DNA of 32,987 bases from NCBI GenBank assembly GCA_013214625.1, contig JABSPO010000011.1, forward strand, positions 1 to 32,987. Reading direction: 5' to 3'. Made by a program: the position numbers and the translations under genes. Origin of the DNA: Flavobacteriaceae bacterium (lineage in GTDB: Bacteria > Bacteroidota > Bacteroidia > Flavobacteriales > Flavobacteriaceae). The notes below the pieces were generated by a model. It was not told the origin of the DNA. It saw only the letters and a program-made list of their open reading frames with translations, and did no database searches. Each line of letters opens with the position of its first letter. Position 1 is the stretch's first letter. This document shows, piece after piece, positions 1 through 8,839 of this stretch.

Positions 1-641
1 AAAAACACCTTAGCATTTTGTGCAGCTTTTGAAACTTTTACTTTTCGTTTTGTTCTAGAATCATTGGGTCTATCATCAAATAATTCTCGTAAAAAACGAT
101 CGCCTAAACTATCGCTATATCCTTCATGATCGGTATAATCAAATTGCCCTACACCAATATCTACTTTATCTGCATCATAAGCAAAAACATCTGGAAACAA
201 ATATACATCTGGTAAATCAGGAAGTACAACTATACGTTCCGTAATAAAACTGTAATAGTAATTACCTTTCCCTTCATTTAGCTGTACTGCTATAAAATTT
301 GTATCATCAACAATTTCCCAACCAGTATTGTCGTTTATATTTCTATATTCAAGCTGTGTACCTCCATTTCCATCGTCTACTTCTTGCTGTTGATAATACA
401 ATACATTAGAACCATCTTGCGCGATATAAATATTCGTTTGATTTGTAAATGATATCTTAGTAGCTAAAGGTATTACTAATGAATTATTTTTTATATCGGT
501 ACTAAATACTTCTAATAACGTTCTGTTATTTTCATTATAGTTTTGATCAATAACAATTATAGTGATTTTATTTTTTGCTTTTTCTTCTTCTTCTCTTCTG
601 TTTATTTTTAAATAATCTATTAAAGATTGTATGTCTGCCAT
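1..641 (-). CDS. Hypothetical protein, partial (C-terminus runs off the window)
   Basis: Open minus-strand frame from ATG at 639-641 (MADIQSLIDYLKINRREEEEKAKNKITIIVIDQNYNENNRTLLEVFSTD...) to the window edge; absent from the ORF track because it is truncated. No family recognised. Confidence 0.75.
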   Translation of the reverse strand, partial: MADIQSLIDYLKINRREEEEKAKNKITIIVIDQNYNENNRTLLEVFSTDIKNNSLVIPLATKISFTNQTNIYIAQDGSNVLYYQQQEVDDGNGGTQLEYRNINDNTGWEIVDDTNFIAVQLNEGKGNYYYSFITERIVVLPDLPDVYLFPDVFAYDADKVDIGVGQFDYTDHEGYSDSLGDRFLRELFDDRPNDSRTKRKVKVSKAAQNAKVF

Positions 642-692
642 AGTTTATTAATTGTTTTATAGAAAAATAATTTTTCCTTTTTGTTTTTTATT

Positions 693-728
693 AAAATATG
701 TCCCTCTTAAAAAAGAGGGACATATTTT
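693..728. terminator. Perfect 16-bp stem hairpin between two minus-strand genes
   Basis: AAAATATGTCCCTCTT-AAAA-AAGAGGGACATATTTT, 8 nt beyond the stop of the 1169-aa ORF. Confidence 0.6.
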
Positions 729-735
729 CAATTAA

Positions 736-3700
736 CTACTTTCGTGCTTCACCTGATGTATCAGTTATTTCTGGAGCAGAATTCCCTCCCACTTGAGCAT
801 CTGTTTGCTCTAAAGGGTTCGCAAATGAATTTCCATCTGCATCAAAAATTTCAGCACCGTCAGAATCGAATAGCCTAAAATCATTACAATCTGTATTACA
901 AGGTAATCCTTGAACATTCAAGCCAATAGCTCCTGCTTGAATAACTGTTAATGAGGTAGGCACACGAGACTCCCATGTTTCTTCAATTGCAAATTCTGGG
1001 TTTTGTAGCTCTTCTACTATAGAAACAAATAATTCATCATCCATTGTTGGCACTTGTCCACCATTCCAGATTTGTCCTGTAGCCATATACCAATTTACTA
1101 CTTCTTCAAAACCTGGACGTACTGTAACTACAACACGCGCCATTCCACTCTGTAAAAATGATCGGTGTAAAGGGTCATTAAACTCAGTTACATTGTACAA
1201 TTCTTTCCATTTACTTTTATCAGCCCAATAAAACGGATAGAAGTTATAACTCATAATATTCCACTCAAAAGCTTGTTCAAAAAACTTAACCCTTGCCACA
1301 TAACTTTCTAAATTTTCGTCTTGATAATTAACAGTAAAATCTTGTATATCAGTTCTGTTATTTAAAAAGTTTGCACCAACATTTACATGACTTGCTAAAT
1401 AACTAATACAGTTTTTACGCAACACCATATTTTCTATTTGACGGTAAAAACCTGGGTTAACACCAAACTTTTTAATGTCTCCTATTTTAGAGTTGTACTC
1501 TGCTAACTTATTCTCATATGCTTTAATAATTTTGTTAAACGTTTCTATTTTCCATTTTACAACATACTCAGGTAATACTTTTAATTCAATAACAATATTA
1601 ACACTCCCTGAAAGTTGCCCATGAGCAGAGTATGATACTGGTATTTTACCTACATGATTAGGTATAGCTATCTTAACGCCAAAAATTAGTCGGTAACCTC
1701 CAGCTAAAGTTCTAGGAGTGGTCCCCCCATCTGTTGAATGCGACCAACGCGCTAAAGCACGAGTTGAATAATACCCTTCTGGTATATCTAATTCAGTACT
1801 TTCAGCGTATCTTTCATGGTTATCACTTATTACTTCAGCTGCTTGGTATGAAAATGCTTTTCCAATATTCATACCCGTTTTTGGAGGCTCAGAAACTTCT
1901 GCATTATATATACCAGCCCAATGTGCATAAGTAACTGTTGTTATTTTATTAAAATTACTCAAATTAAAACCACCTGTTACTGTTCTTGGATCAACAGGCT
2001 TTACTAACACTTCATTAACAGACTCACTTACTCCTTCTATAGCGGTATTATGAAATGCTGCTGGCTCAGGAATCATAAACTCATACATTAAGCGTTTCCC
2101 ATAGTTTAATACTTGATTTTTATAGATTTTATCTACCCAACGGTATACACCGGAAATATGTTTGTCGCCTTGCCTGTTATCAAAACCATGAGTGTTATTT
2201 TCTTCAAATTCTTCAATAATTTTAACTACACGTTCTTTTTTTGTTTTTTGGACTACACGTTCTAGAGCCCTTTCAGTTACATCTTTTGCATAAGTTACTG
2301 ACTGACTATTTGATTCTTCGGAAGATGTATTTGAAGCAAAATCCGCTCCAGCAGTAATACTGTATGGCTTAGCATCATAGTTAGCTTCTACAAAAGCTCC
2401 TGTTTGCTTATCTTCAGTAATTACTGACGCAACTTCCTGATTCATTTCAAAACGGTCAGTTGAAGTTGTATCGGTTAATTTTTCTATTTCAGTCTCCGAA
2501 CTAGTAGTTGTAGTATCCTCTTGACGACGTAACCTACGTGTAGACTTTTCTTTATACTCACGTGCCATTATATTTTCTATATGAGATACTTCTCCAGGGA
2601 CATAGCAACATATTGTTTGTTCAACCTTTCTATAGTCCGCAATCCCCATACGTTTTATCCCAAAACCAGAAGGTATGTAATCAACTCCATTATTATTACC
2701 TGAATTACCGCCTCCTGTAGCATCAATGATTTCTAATTGGAAGGTTCCATTTCCTCTTAGCCTATATCTTCTTCTACCTAAACCATACCTTCTTCTCGTA
2801 ATTATACCGCTTCCTTCAATAATAAATTTCTTATTATTATTCAATGAAAATTCACCCGTAAGCGTAAAACTTTGCTTTCCAATAATGTTTATTTGGTCAT
2901 CGGATAGCTTTATAACTAACTTATCATTAACAATATTATTTTCATAAATGATACTTACTACTTCTGTTCCATCATTGAATACAATTTTATAGTTACCACT
3001 TACTACATATGCATTCTGAAAATTTGTTGCAAATAATAATGTTGGTGGTACTATTCTTGTTCCATAAATTGAGAAGGTTCCTGACTGTACAGGCTCCTCT
3101 GTAATAGGAACTAAAGCTCCATTATAGTTCACTACAGATTGTGTTAACTCAGCTTCTTCAAAGAATGTTTGCGTAATTGCTCCAATTTCTTTATCTAATT
3201 CATCGTTTATTTCATTAAAAGTAGATAGACTTTTACTCGATTTTAAATCAGATATATAACTAAATGTATCTTCTGTAACTGATTCCTTTAAAACACCTAA
3301 GTCTAACTCTTCTTCATTTGAATAGCTGAACTCTGGTATTTTCAAACCTGTATACTCAGTTCGTATGTGTTCAACTCCTGTTATTGGATTTACATATTTT
3401 ATATCTTTCGTTTTAGCGACTTCATAAGCTTTAGCTATTTTTTTTTGATACTCATCAGATACTCTTTCATAGTTTTCTTGTGCTACTTTGGTATAACTAG
3501 TCTGTACAGAGTCAATTTCTATTTTAATTGCTTTGTAATGGTTAAGTGTTTCTTCAAGTATAATATTATTTAATTCTTTATCTAAAGTTTTAGTACTTAA
3601 ACCACTACTAATCGACGTTCCTATAACTGCTTCTTTTTTGAATAAAACTGTAGGTATAATAACTCTAGCCTGAGCTAACCTCCTATACATCACTGTTGAT

Positions 3701-4245
3701 TTTTCTATACGAACACGTTTAATTATAAAGGAGTCAGCTATTAGTATTGAAAAAAGAAGATCTCTTACTGGACCTGATTTGTATGTTGAAATTTGATAAA
3801 ATAAATTATCCCAAAGCTTTAATCTCTTTTTACTATCTAAAGTACTTGTTACTGTTTCTAATTGACCAAAAACATCCGTCAAATCTAATGTAGTTCGATT
3901 TGCAGTTAACCAAACTGAAAAGTCATATAAATCACTTCCTACATAAGTTTTAATTTCATTTTTTGTTTTAAAACTTTCAGAAGAAAAACCATTTACTACT
4001 ATTTTAAGAAACTCATTTCTTTCAGATTCATTAGTTGCTGTGTTCATTTTTCTTATGAATGTACTCTCTCTAGAAAGGTTATCAGCAATAGATACAAATA
4101 AATCATCTACTACTTCGTCCTCTACAATCTCTGGAGACCTCAAAGTAACAAATCTAAAAAGATCTGTTTTTATTAAACCTGCATTGATTCCCGTTTCTGG
4201 AGTAGGCACTTCTGGTGTAGGATTTGGGTTTGGATTTCCTGACAT
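736..4245 (-). CDS. Large uncharacterised protein (1169 aa), Pro/Asn-rich N-terminus
   Basis: Long ORF starting MSGNPNPNPTPEVPTPETG...; no signal peptide evident; no domain recognised by eye. Confidence 0.85.
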   Translation of the reverse strand: MSGNPNPNPTPEVPTPETGINAGLIKTDLFRFVTLRSPEIVEDEVVDDLFVSIADNLSRESTFIRKMNTATNESERNEFLKIVVNGFSSESFKTKNEIKTYVGSDLYDFSVWLTANRTTLDLTDVFGQLETVTSTLDSKKRLKLWDNLFYQISTYKSGPVRDLLFSILIADSFIIKRVRIEKSTVMYRRLAQARVIIPTVLFKKEAVIGTSISSGLSTKTLDKELNNIILEETLNHYKAIKIEIDSVQTSYTKVAQENYERVSDEYQKKIAKAYEVAKTKDIKYVNPITGVEHIRTEYTGLKIPEFSYSNEEELDLGVLKESVTEDTFSYISDLKSSKSLSTFNEINDELDKEIGAITQTFFEEAELTQSVVNYNGALVPITEEPVQSGTFSIYGTRIVPPTLLFATNFQNAYVVSGNYKIVFNDGTEVVSIIYENNIVNDKLVIKLSDDQINIIGKQSFTLTGEFSLNNNKKFIIEGSGIITRRRYGLGRRRYRLRGNGTFQLEIIDATGGGNSGNNNGVDYIPSGFGIKRMGIADYRKVEQTICCYVPGEVSHIENIMAREYKEKSTRRLRRQEDTTTTSSETEIEKLTDTTSTDRFEMNQEVASVITEDKQTGAFVEANYDAKPYSITAGADFASNTSSEESNSQSVTYAKDVTERALERVVQKTKKERVVKIIEEFEENNTHGFDNRQGDKHISGVYRWVDKIYKNQVLNYGKRLMYEFMIPEPAAFHNTAIEGVSESVNEVLVKPVDPRTVTGGFNLSNFNKITTVTYAHWAGIYNAEVSEPPKTGMNIGKAFSYQAAEVISDNHERYAESTELDIPEGYYSTRALARWSHSTDGGTTPRTLAGGYRLIFGVKIAIPNHVGKIPVSYSAHGQLSGSVNIVIELKVLPEYVVKWKIETFNKIIKAYENKLAEYNSKIGDIKKFGVNPGFYRQIENMVLRKNCISYLASHVNVGANFLNNRTDIQDFTVNYQDENLESYVARVKFFEQAFEWNIMSYNFYPFYWADKSKWKELYNVTEFNDPLHRSFLQSGMARVVVTVRPGFEEVVNWYMATGQIWNGGQVPTMDDELFVSIVEELQNPEFAIEETWESRVPTSLTVIQAGAIGLNVQGLPCNTDCNDFRLFDSDGAEIFDADGNSFANPLEQTDAQVGGNSAPEITDTSGEARK

Positions 4246-4318
4246 AGTCTTTAATATTTAATTTGGTTAATATTGATAACAATTATTCTATATTTATTCT
4301 TATTAGTGTGTGTTTTTA

Positions 4319-4834
4319 TTATAACCGATAAAGCAAATAATCTCTATGATTCTGAGGAAGATTAATTCTATTTAGATAACTAAAACCTAACTTATGCATC
4401 AATTTTTGAGCACTATCATTACTAGCTGTAGTGATAGAATTAATCTTGTCTAATTTGAAATATTCAAAAGCTATTTCCTTTAGTTTACTAGCACTCTCAA
4501 AAGCATAGCCTTGTTTTTCATATTGAGGCAAAAAAGCAAAACCTAAATCAACTCCACCTATCCCCTCTCTATGATAAAGGCCACAGGTGCCTAGTTTTAC
4601 TCCATCTGATTTTCTAATAACTGTAAAGTCTGAATACCCCTATTTATTTAAAGGAATAGTTATACCATCATGTATGTACTTTAAAACATCATTATGCGTA
4701 TAAACTTTATAGTCTCCCATATACTGATACCATTTTGGAGTGTTTATCAACTCTAAAATAAAAGACGCATCTAATTCAGTTGTTGGCTGAATTAATAATC
4801 GTTCTGTCTCAAATGATTTATATTCTTGATGCAT
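4319..4834 (-). pseudogene. GNAT-family N-acetyltransferase interrupted by an in-frame TAG
   Basis: N-half MHQEYKSFETERLLIQPTTELDASFILELINTPKWYQYMGDYKVYTHNDVLKYIHDGITIPLNK, then TAG, then GYSDFTVIRKSDGVKLGTCGLYHREGIGGVDLGFAFLPQYEKQGYAFESASKLKEIAFEYFKLDKINSITTASNDSAQKLMHKLGF in the same frame (516 nt = 172 codons). Confidence 0.8.
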
Positions 4835-5125
4835 GTTAAATTTTATTTAAGAATTCTTTTCCTAGACTAATAATAATCTCTGCTTAAAATAACTCGCTCA
4901 GAATAGATTTATTGTAAGCAAAAAGTTAAACATTTACTAATTAACGCATTGACATATTAGCAGCTTATAAATTCTGAGCCAATAAACTTACAACATCCAA
5001 CAACCTTATAAAATAGCTGTATTTAGGTATTTTATAAGTCATTATATTTCACTAGTCAAAACACCCAATACTAGGTACTTTAACCCTATGTTTATACAGA
5101 TTAATATTTAACATTGTTAACTAAA

Positions 5126-5161
5126 AAAAAGGAGTGCTAAAATATTTTAGCACTCCTTTTT
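5126..5161. terminator. Bidirectional intrinsic terminator-like palindrome
   Basis: Perfect 26-bp palindrome GGAGTGCTAAAATATTTTAGCACTCC (5131-5156) flanked by A-run and T-run. Confidence 0.75.
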
Positions 5162-5221
5162 ATAATTGAAAATCTAGCATAATGAGCTTGGTAAATCAAT
5201 CACTTGTATAATAACTGAATT

Positions 5222-5236
5222 TTACTTTCCGATACA
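5222..5236. repeat. Distal att-site direct repeat (mnmE 3'-end duplicate)
   Basis: TTACTTTCCGATACA identical to 23419-23433. Confidence 0.75.
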
Positions 5237-5415
5237 AAAAGTAACTTTCCTTTATTTACAATGCTTTAAAATTATCGAGGTACAAATAAGGTACAAAACT
5301 GCATTAAATAAACTTTCGGGTCTTAAAATACTGTTTTTATTTGAGGACTTTCAAAATGGGAATTAAGAAACTTTCTGCTTAACATTAAGCACTCAATTTC
5401 GTGATAAGATATTTT

Positions 5416-5658
5416 TCAGCTTTCTGTATTTACTCCATTATTTGTAAATACCTTTTTAGTTGGCTTACCGTTATAAAACTTCTTAAAGTGTTTACTGTAA
5501 AGTTGTTCATAATACTTTTCAATTTCTAGCCATTTTTTAGTGTGAAGTTGTTTAGAGTACACTCCACTTGGTAAGTCCGAACGGTGCATAAAGCGTTCAT
5601 CTATTAAATGTAGTTTCCGACAACGCGTATTAGTAAAAGGGCAAGGAAAGTACCACAT
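5416..5658 (-). CDS. Small hypothetical protein, possibly a 5'-truncated remnant
   Basis: MWYFPCPFTNTRCRKLHLIDERFMHRSDLPSGVYSKQLHTKKWLEIEKYYEQLY...; the frame stays open upstream (..YIEVFICTRGGN-M..), reading like an internal part of a Cys-containing mobile-element protein. Confidence 0.45.
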   Translation of the reverse strand: MWYFPCPFTNTRCRKLHLIDERFMHRSDLPSGVYSKQLHTKKWLEIEKYYEQLYSKHFKKFYNGKPTKKVFTNNGVNTES

Positions 5659-5795
5659 ATTCCCACCTCGAGTACAAATAAAAACCTCAATATACTGTAA
5701 AACAAGTGGTTGAGGTTTTTTAATTCAAAAAATGTATGGTATGTATAGAAACAGCCTAATAAGAGAGTGTGAGTTCTAATCCATCTTTCCCCACA

Positions 5796-5828
5796 AAACC
5801 CTCGTAATCATTTGATTTTGAGGGTTTT
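5796..5828. terminator. Terminator-like hairpin
   Basis: AAAACCCTC-GTAATCATTTGATTTT-GAGGGTTTT region followed by T-rich sequence. Confidence 0.45.
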
Positions 5829-5884
5829 ATTTTTTAAGTTGACAGTATTGTTGACAGAACATTTTCTTTTATAATTGCTTCTTA

Positions 5885-6823
5885 TTAGATAATAAGTCCT
5901 AATTCTAAAGCAATATCTCTGTATAATTTGGAAAAAGGTCTTTTATGAAGTTCAGACACTGAAGTATAGTTACCGATTAACAATCTATCTATTTCAGAAT
6001 CCGAAAAAGTTAAGCCTTTATAAGAATTTAAATATTGTCTATAATCATCACTATAATTCAGTTTAGATTTAACTATGAGCTCTAATATGTGGTCACCGTG
6101 TTTGTTATAAAGTTTCGTGAGTTTTAGTATTCTATTATTTCCTGCAATTTTTTCCTTAAACCTAATTGAAACACTACTATTCCCTTCTAAGGGTGACATA
6201 TAATCAAGCCTTTTTAAGAAATACGTAAAAAGAAAATCATCATCTTTTATCAGATATGGGGATTTTAAACCTTCTACTAATGGATCAAATTCGTGTTTAG
6301 CACCATAACCATTACAAGTTTGGCAAGAGGGTATTAAATTGTAAAAACTCAGCCCTAAAAATGGATATTTACTTTTAGGATAAAAATGATCTAACTCAGG
6401 TTTTATTTTAGATGATTTAGAAAGGCTATAGATATAATTTCTGTTACAATAAGGACAAGTATCAATTTCCAATCTTCTCAAAAATTTACTGTTATCCATT
6501 TTTGGATACTCAGTATTTATAAAAATTGCAGTTAATAATTGATTCAAATTATTATTAGGTAATTTAACACCTGCATCAAAATTGATAAATATGGATATTA
6601 TTTTACCTATATCTTCTGGGCTTGCAGTTATCAATCTCTTTAGAAAAGGTTTTGTATTCAATCGACTCAAAAAACGCACATTAGCATTAGTCGCTGTACA
6701 ATCAGCCTTTCTAACTCTTGCACCATTTTTCAAAACATATTTTATCCTTCTTGACAATGATTGACAAACATCTTTATAATGATTATTAATTTTTATATCA
6801 CTTGATCTACTTATTGTAATCAT
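5885..6823 (-). CDS. HNH endonuclease-like protein (PtuB-like partner of the adjacent AAA ATPase)
   Basis: CPYCNRNYIYSLSKSSKIKPELDHFYPKSKYPFLGLSFYNLIPSCQTCN: paired CxxC zinc ligands and DH...N HNH core; overlaps the upstream ATPase gene by 17 nt. Confidence 0.8.
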   Translation of the reverse strand: MITISRSSDIKINNHYKDVCQSLSRRIKYVLKNGARVRKADCTATNANVRFLSRLNTKPFLKRLITASPEDIGKIISIFINFDAGVKLPNNNLNQLLTAIFINTEYPKMDNSKFLRRLEIDTCPYCNRNYIYSLSKSSKIKPELDHFYPKSKYPFLGLSFYNLIPSCQTCNGYGAKHEFDPLVEGLKSPYLIKDDDFLFTYFLKRLDYMSPLEGNSSVSIRFKEKIAGNNRILKLTKLYNKHGDHILELIVKSKLNYSDDYRQYLNSYKGLTFSDSEIDRLLIGNYTSVSELHKRPFSKLYRDIALELGLII

Positions 6824-8816
6824 TTTTCTCTAATAGTTTAAGTTCTCTTTCTAACTCTATTCTTCTTAATTTTCTTGATTCTGGAAATTTATCATAAAAC
6901 ATATTCATTAACTTTCTTTTTAAAAAAACCTCTCCTATCATTTCTATTCTAAGTCTTATAACTTCTTCATTTTCATTAAAAACAGGAACATCAACTTCTA
7001 CATTATCTAACTGAAGTGTATTTATTAGTTTCTGTATTTCTTTACGTGCATATTCGCCTATATAATAATGCTCCAGAAAAAAACTATCAGTTAACAAATC
7101 ATAAATATTAGCTCCATAAGTTTGAGAGTCTTTTATTGAACTAAATGGTTTTCCTTCATCTAATTTCAATACATTTGATATTGGTATATCAGACAAAATA
7201 TAAGGTGAATGAGTTAAAAAAGTAATATTTAAGCCTTGTATGAATGATATATTCGATTCATTGATTTTACCTATAGCACTTAATAAATCATTTATATATG
7301 TACGTTGCCACTCAGGATGATAATACAGTTCTATTTCATCTAAAACAATATTCAGATAATTATAACTATGAAAGGTGCTTTTAGGATCTATTCTGCGATT
7401 ATAATCTGAAACAGAATTGAGATTTATTAGATGATAAATTATTGAACTGACACTATGTACTTTTTGTTTTTCTCCGGAACTTAAAGCATCTATACTTGTG
7501 TCATCTTCTAAAATAATATTAGTATTGAAAAAAGAAGGTGGTGCTAACATATAAGTATTGACAAAAATAGATTCTTCATCAATTATTTTTTGAATTACTT
7601 TCGCATAATCATCAATCACTATATCAAATTTATTAGACATAAGAATCTTTACATTACCAAAAAGCCAATCATAATATTTTAAATAGAGTATTGCTCCTTT
7701 TACTTTGAAAAAAATATGACTATTACTTGTTCTAACGTCTTTAATTAAAGCATTTATATTTCTTAAAAACTCTTTATCATCAACCTCACTAAAATATTTA
7801 TGATAAGGTCTATAGTATGTAGCGATTTTTAATAATTTACTACAGATATAGTTTACACAAGTATTAGTAAATAAGTCAGAATCTAAGTCTTGTTTAGCTA
7901 TTTGGAAATCAAATATACCTTCAATTGCAGAAACTACTTTGTTTCTAATTTCTTTATTGTATTGAGTTTCTAACTTATAACCTTTAAGCTTCTCTGAATT
8001 ATAAATTATCTCTATTTTTTTTGCAATCTTACCATTGGCAATATTACGTAAAGACTGTTTTGGGTCTTGGTCTTTAATATCTTGTAATAAATTGGCTTGT
8101 AGTCTTCTCTTTAGAAGTCTATTTTCACGAAGTATATCAATATTACCATTGACTCTCATTGGGTTAAGTACAATAGGTGTTTGATAACCATCATTTTTAT
8201 GAAACAAAGAATTAACCCAACGTCCTACTTCTAAATCATTTAAAGCATAGTGAGAATAGTTAACAGTTATAGTATAAAAATACTCTTTAAAATCAAAAAC
8301 GGTAAACTGTTTTCTTTTTTTAGCATCAAGAGTAAGTTTATTATTTTTTAATACATACTCCTTTTTATACACAAATCCATCCACCAAGCTTACTAAGAAA
8401 AACTTATCATCAATACTGTAAAATAATTCTAACTCTAATTCTTTAAAAGATGAAAGAATACGGTTAGTTTTTGGGTCTCTTAAAAGTTTTAAACGACACC
8501 CAATATTATAGGTAGCTAAATAAAGTAATTCAATCAATGAACTTTTTCCAGAACCATTTTTACCTACAATAGCATTAATATTTACACTCAATGAATGACC
8601 GTCAATAGTTGTTGAAAATAAATCGATTAATTCTTTATCATCAATATTTACTTCATTAAAATTATTTGATGGAAAAGTATAATTAGAATAGAATGGATAA
8701 ACTGTATTTTGTTTAAGTATTTTATATGGATCTATTTTATTTTTACTATTTGGTATAGTAATAAAACGTTTTTTTTCTGCTCCTGTTTTTAATGCTATTA
8801 GCTTAAAACCTTTCAT
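6807..8816 (-). CDS. AAA/ABC-type ATPase (PtuA-like)
   Basis: Walker A GKNGSGKSS, ABC signature-like LSSGEKQ, Walker B-like YLNIVLDEIELYYHPEWQ, and THSPYILSDI (H-loop-like) motifs. Confidence 0.8.
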   Translation of the reverse strand: MKGFKLIALKTGAEKKRFITIPNSKNKIDPYKILKQNTVYPFYSNYTFPSNNFNEVNIDDKELIDLFSTTIDGHSLSVNINAIVGKNGSGKSSLIELLYLATYNIGCRLKLLRDPKTNRILSSFKELELELFYSIDDKFFLVSLVDGFVYKKEYVLKNNKLTLDAKKRKQFTVFDFKEYFYTITVNYSHYALNDLEVGRWVNSLFHKNDGYQTPIVLNPMRVNGNIDILRENRLLKRRLQANLLQDIKDQDPKQSLRNIANGKIAKKIEIIYNSEKLKGYKLETQYNKEIRNKVVSAIEGIFDFQIAKQDLDSDLFTNTCVNYICSKLLKIATYYRPYHKYFSEVDDKEFLRNINALIKDVRTSNSHIFFKVKGAILYLKYYDWLFGNVKILMSNKFDIVIDDYAKVIQKIIDEESIFVNTYMLAPPSFFNTNIILEDDTSIDALSSGEKQKVHSVSSIIYHLINLNSVSDYNRRIDPKSTFHSYNYLNIVLDEIELYYHPEWQRTYINDLLSAIGKINESNISFIQGLNITFLTHSPYILSDIPISNVLKLDEGKPFSSIKDSQTYGANIYDLLTDSFFLEHYYIGEYARKEIQKLINTLQLDNVEVDVPVFNENEEVIRLRIEMIGEVFLKRKLMNMFYDKFPESRKLRRIELERELKLLEKNDYNK

Positions 8817-8839
8817 AATTAATAAATAAAATGTTATAC

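Noticed and set aside
1734-1934. Small plus-strand ORFs inside the 1169-aa gene (1734, 2726, 3367, 4040)
   Set aside because: Fully or largely antisense to a long coherent ORF; no ribosome-binding or homology signal.
5771-5798. Intact tRNA gene
   Set aside because: Only a tail-like segment matches; there is no acceptor, D-arm or anticodon arm and the T-stem does not pair.
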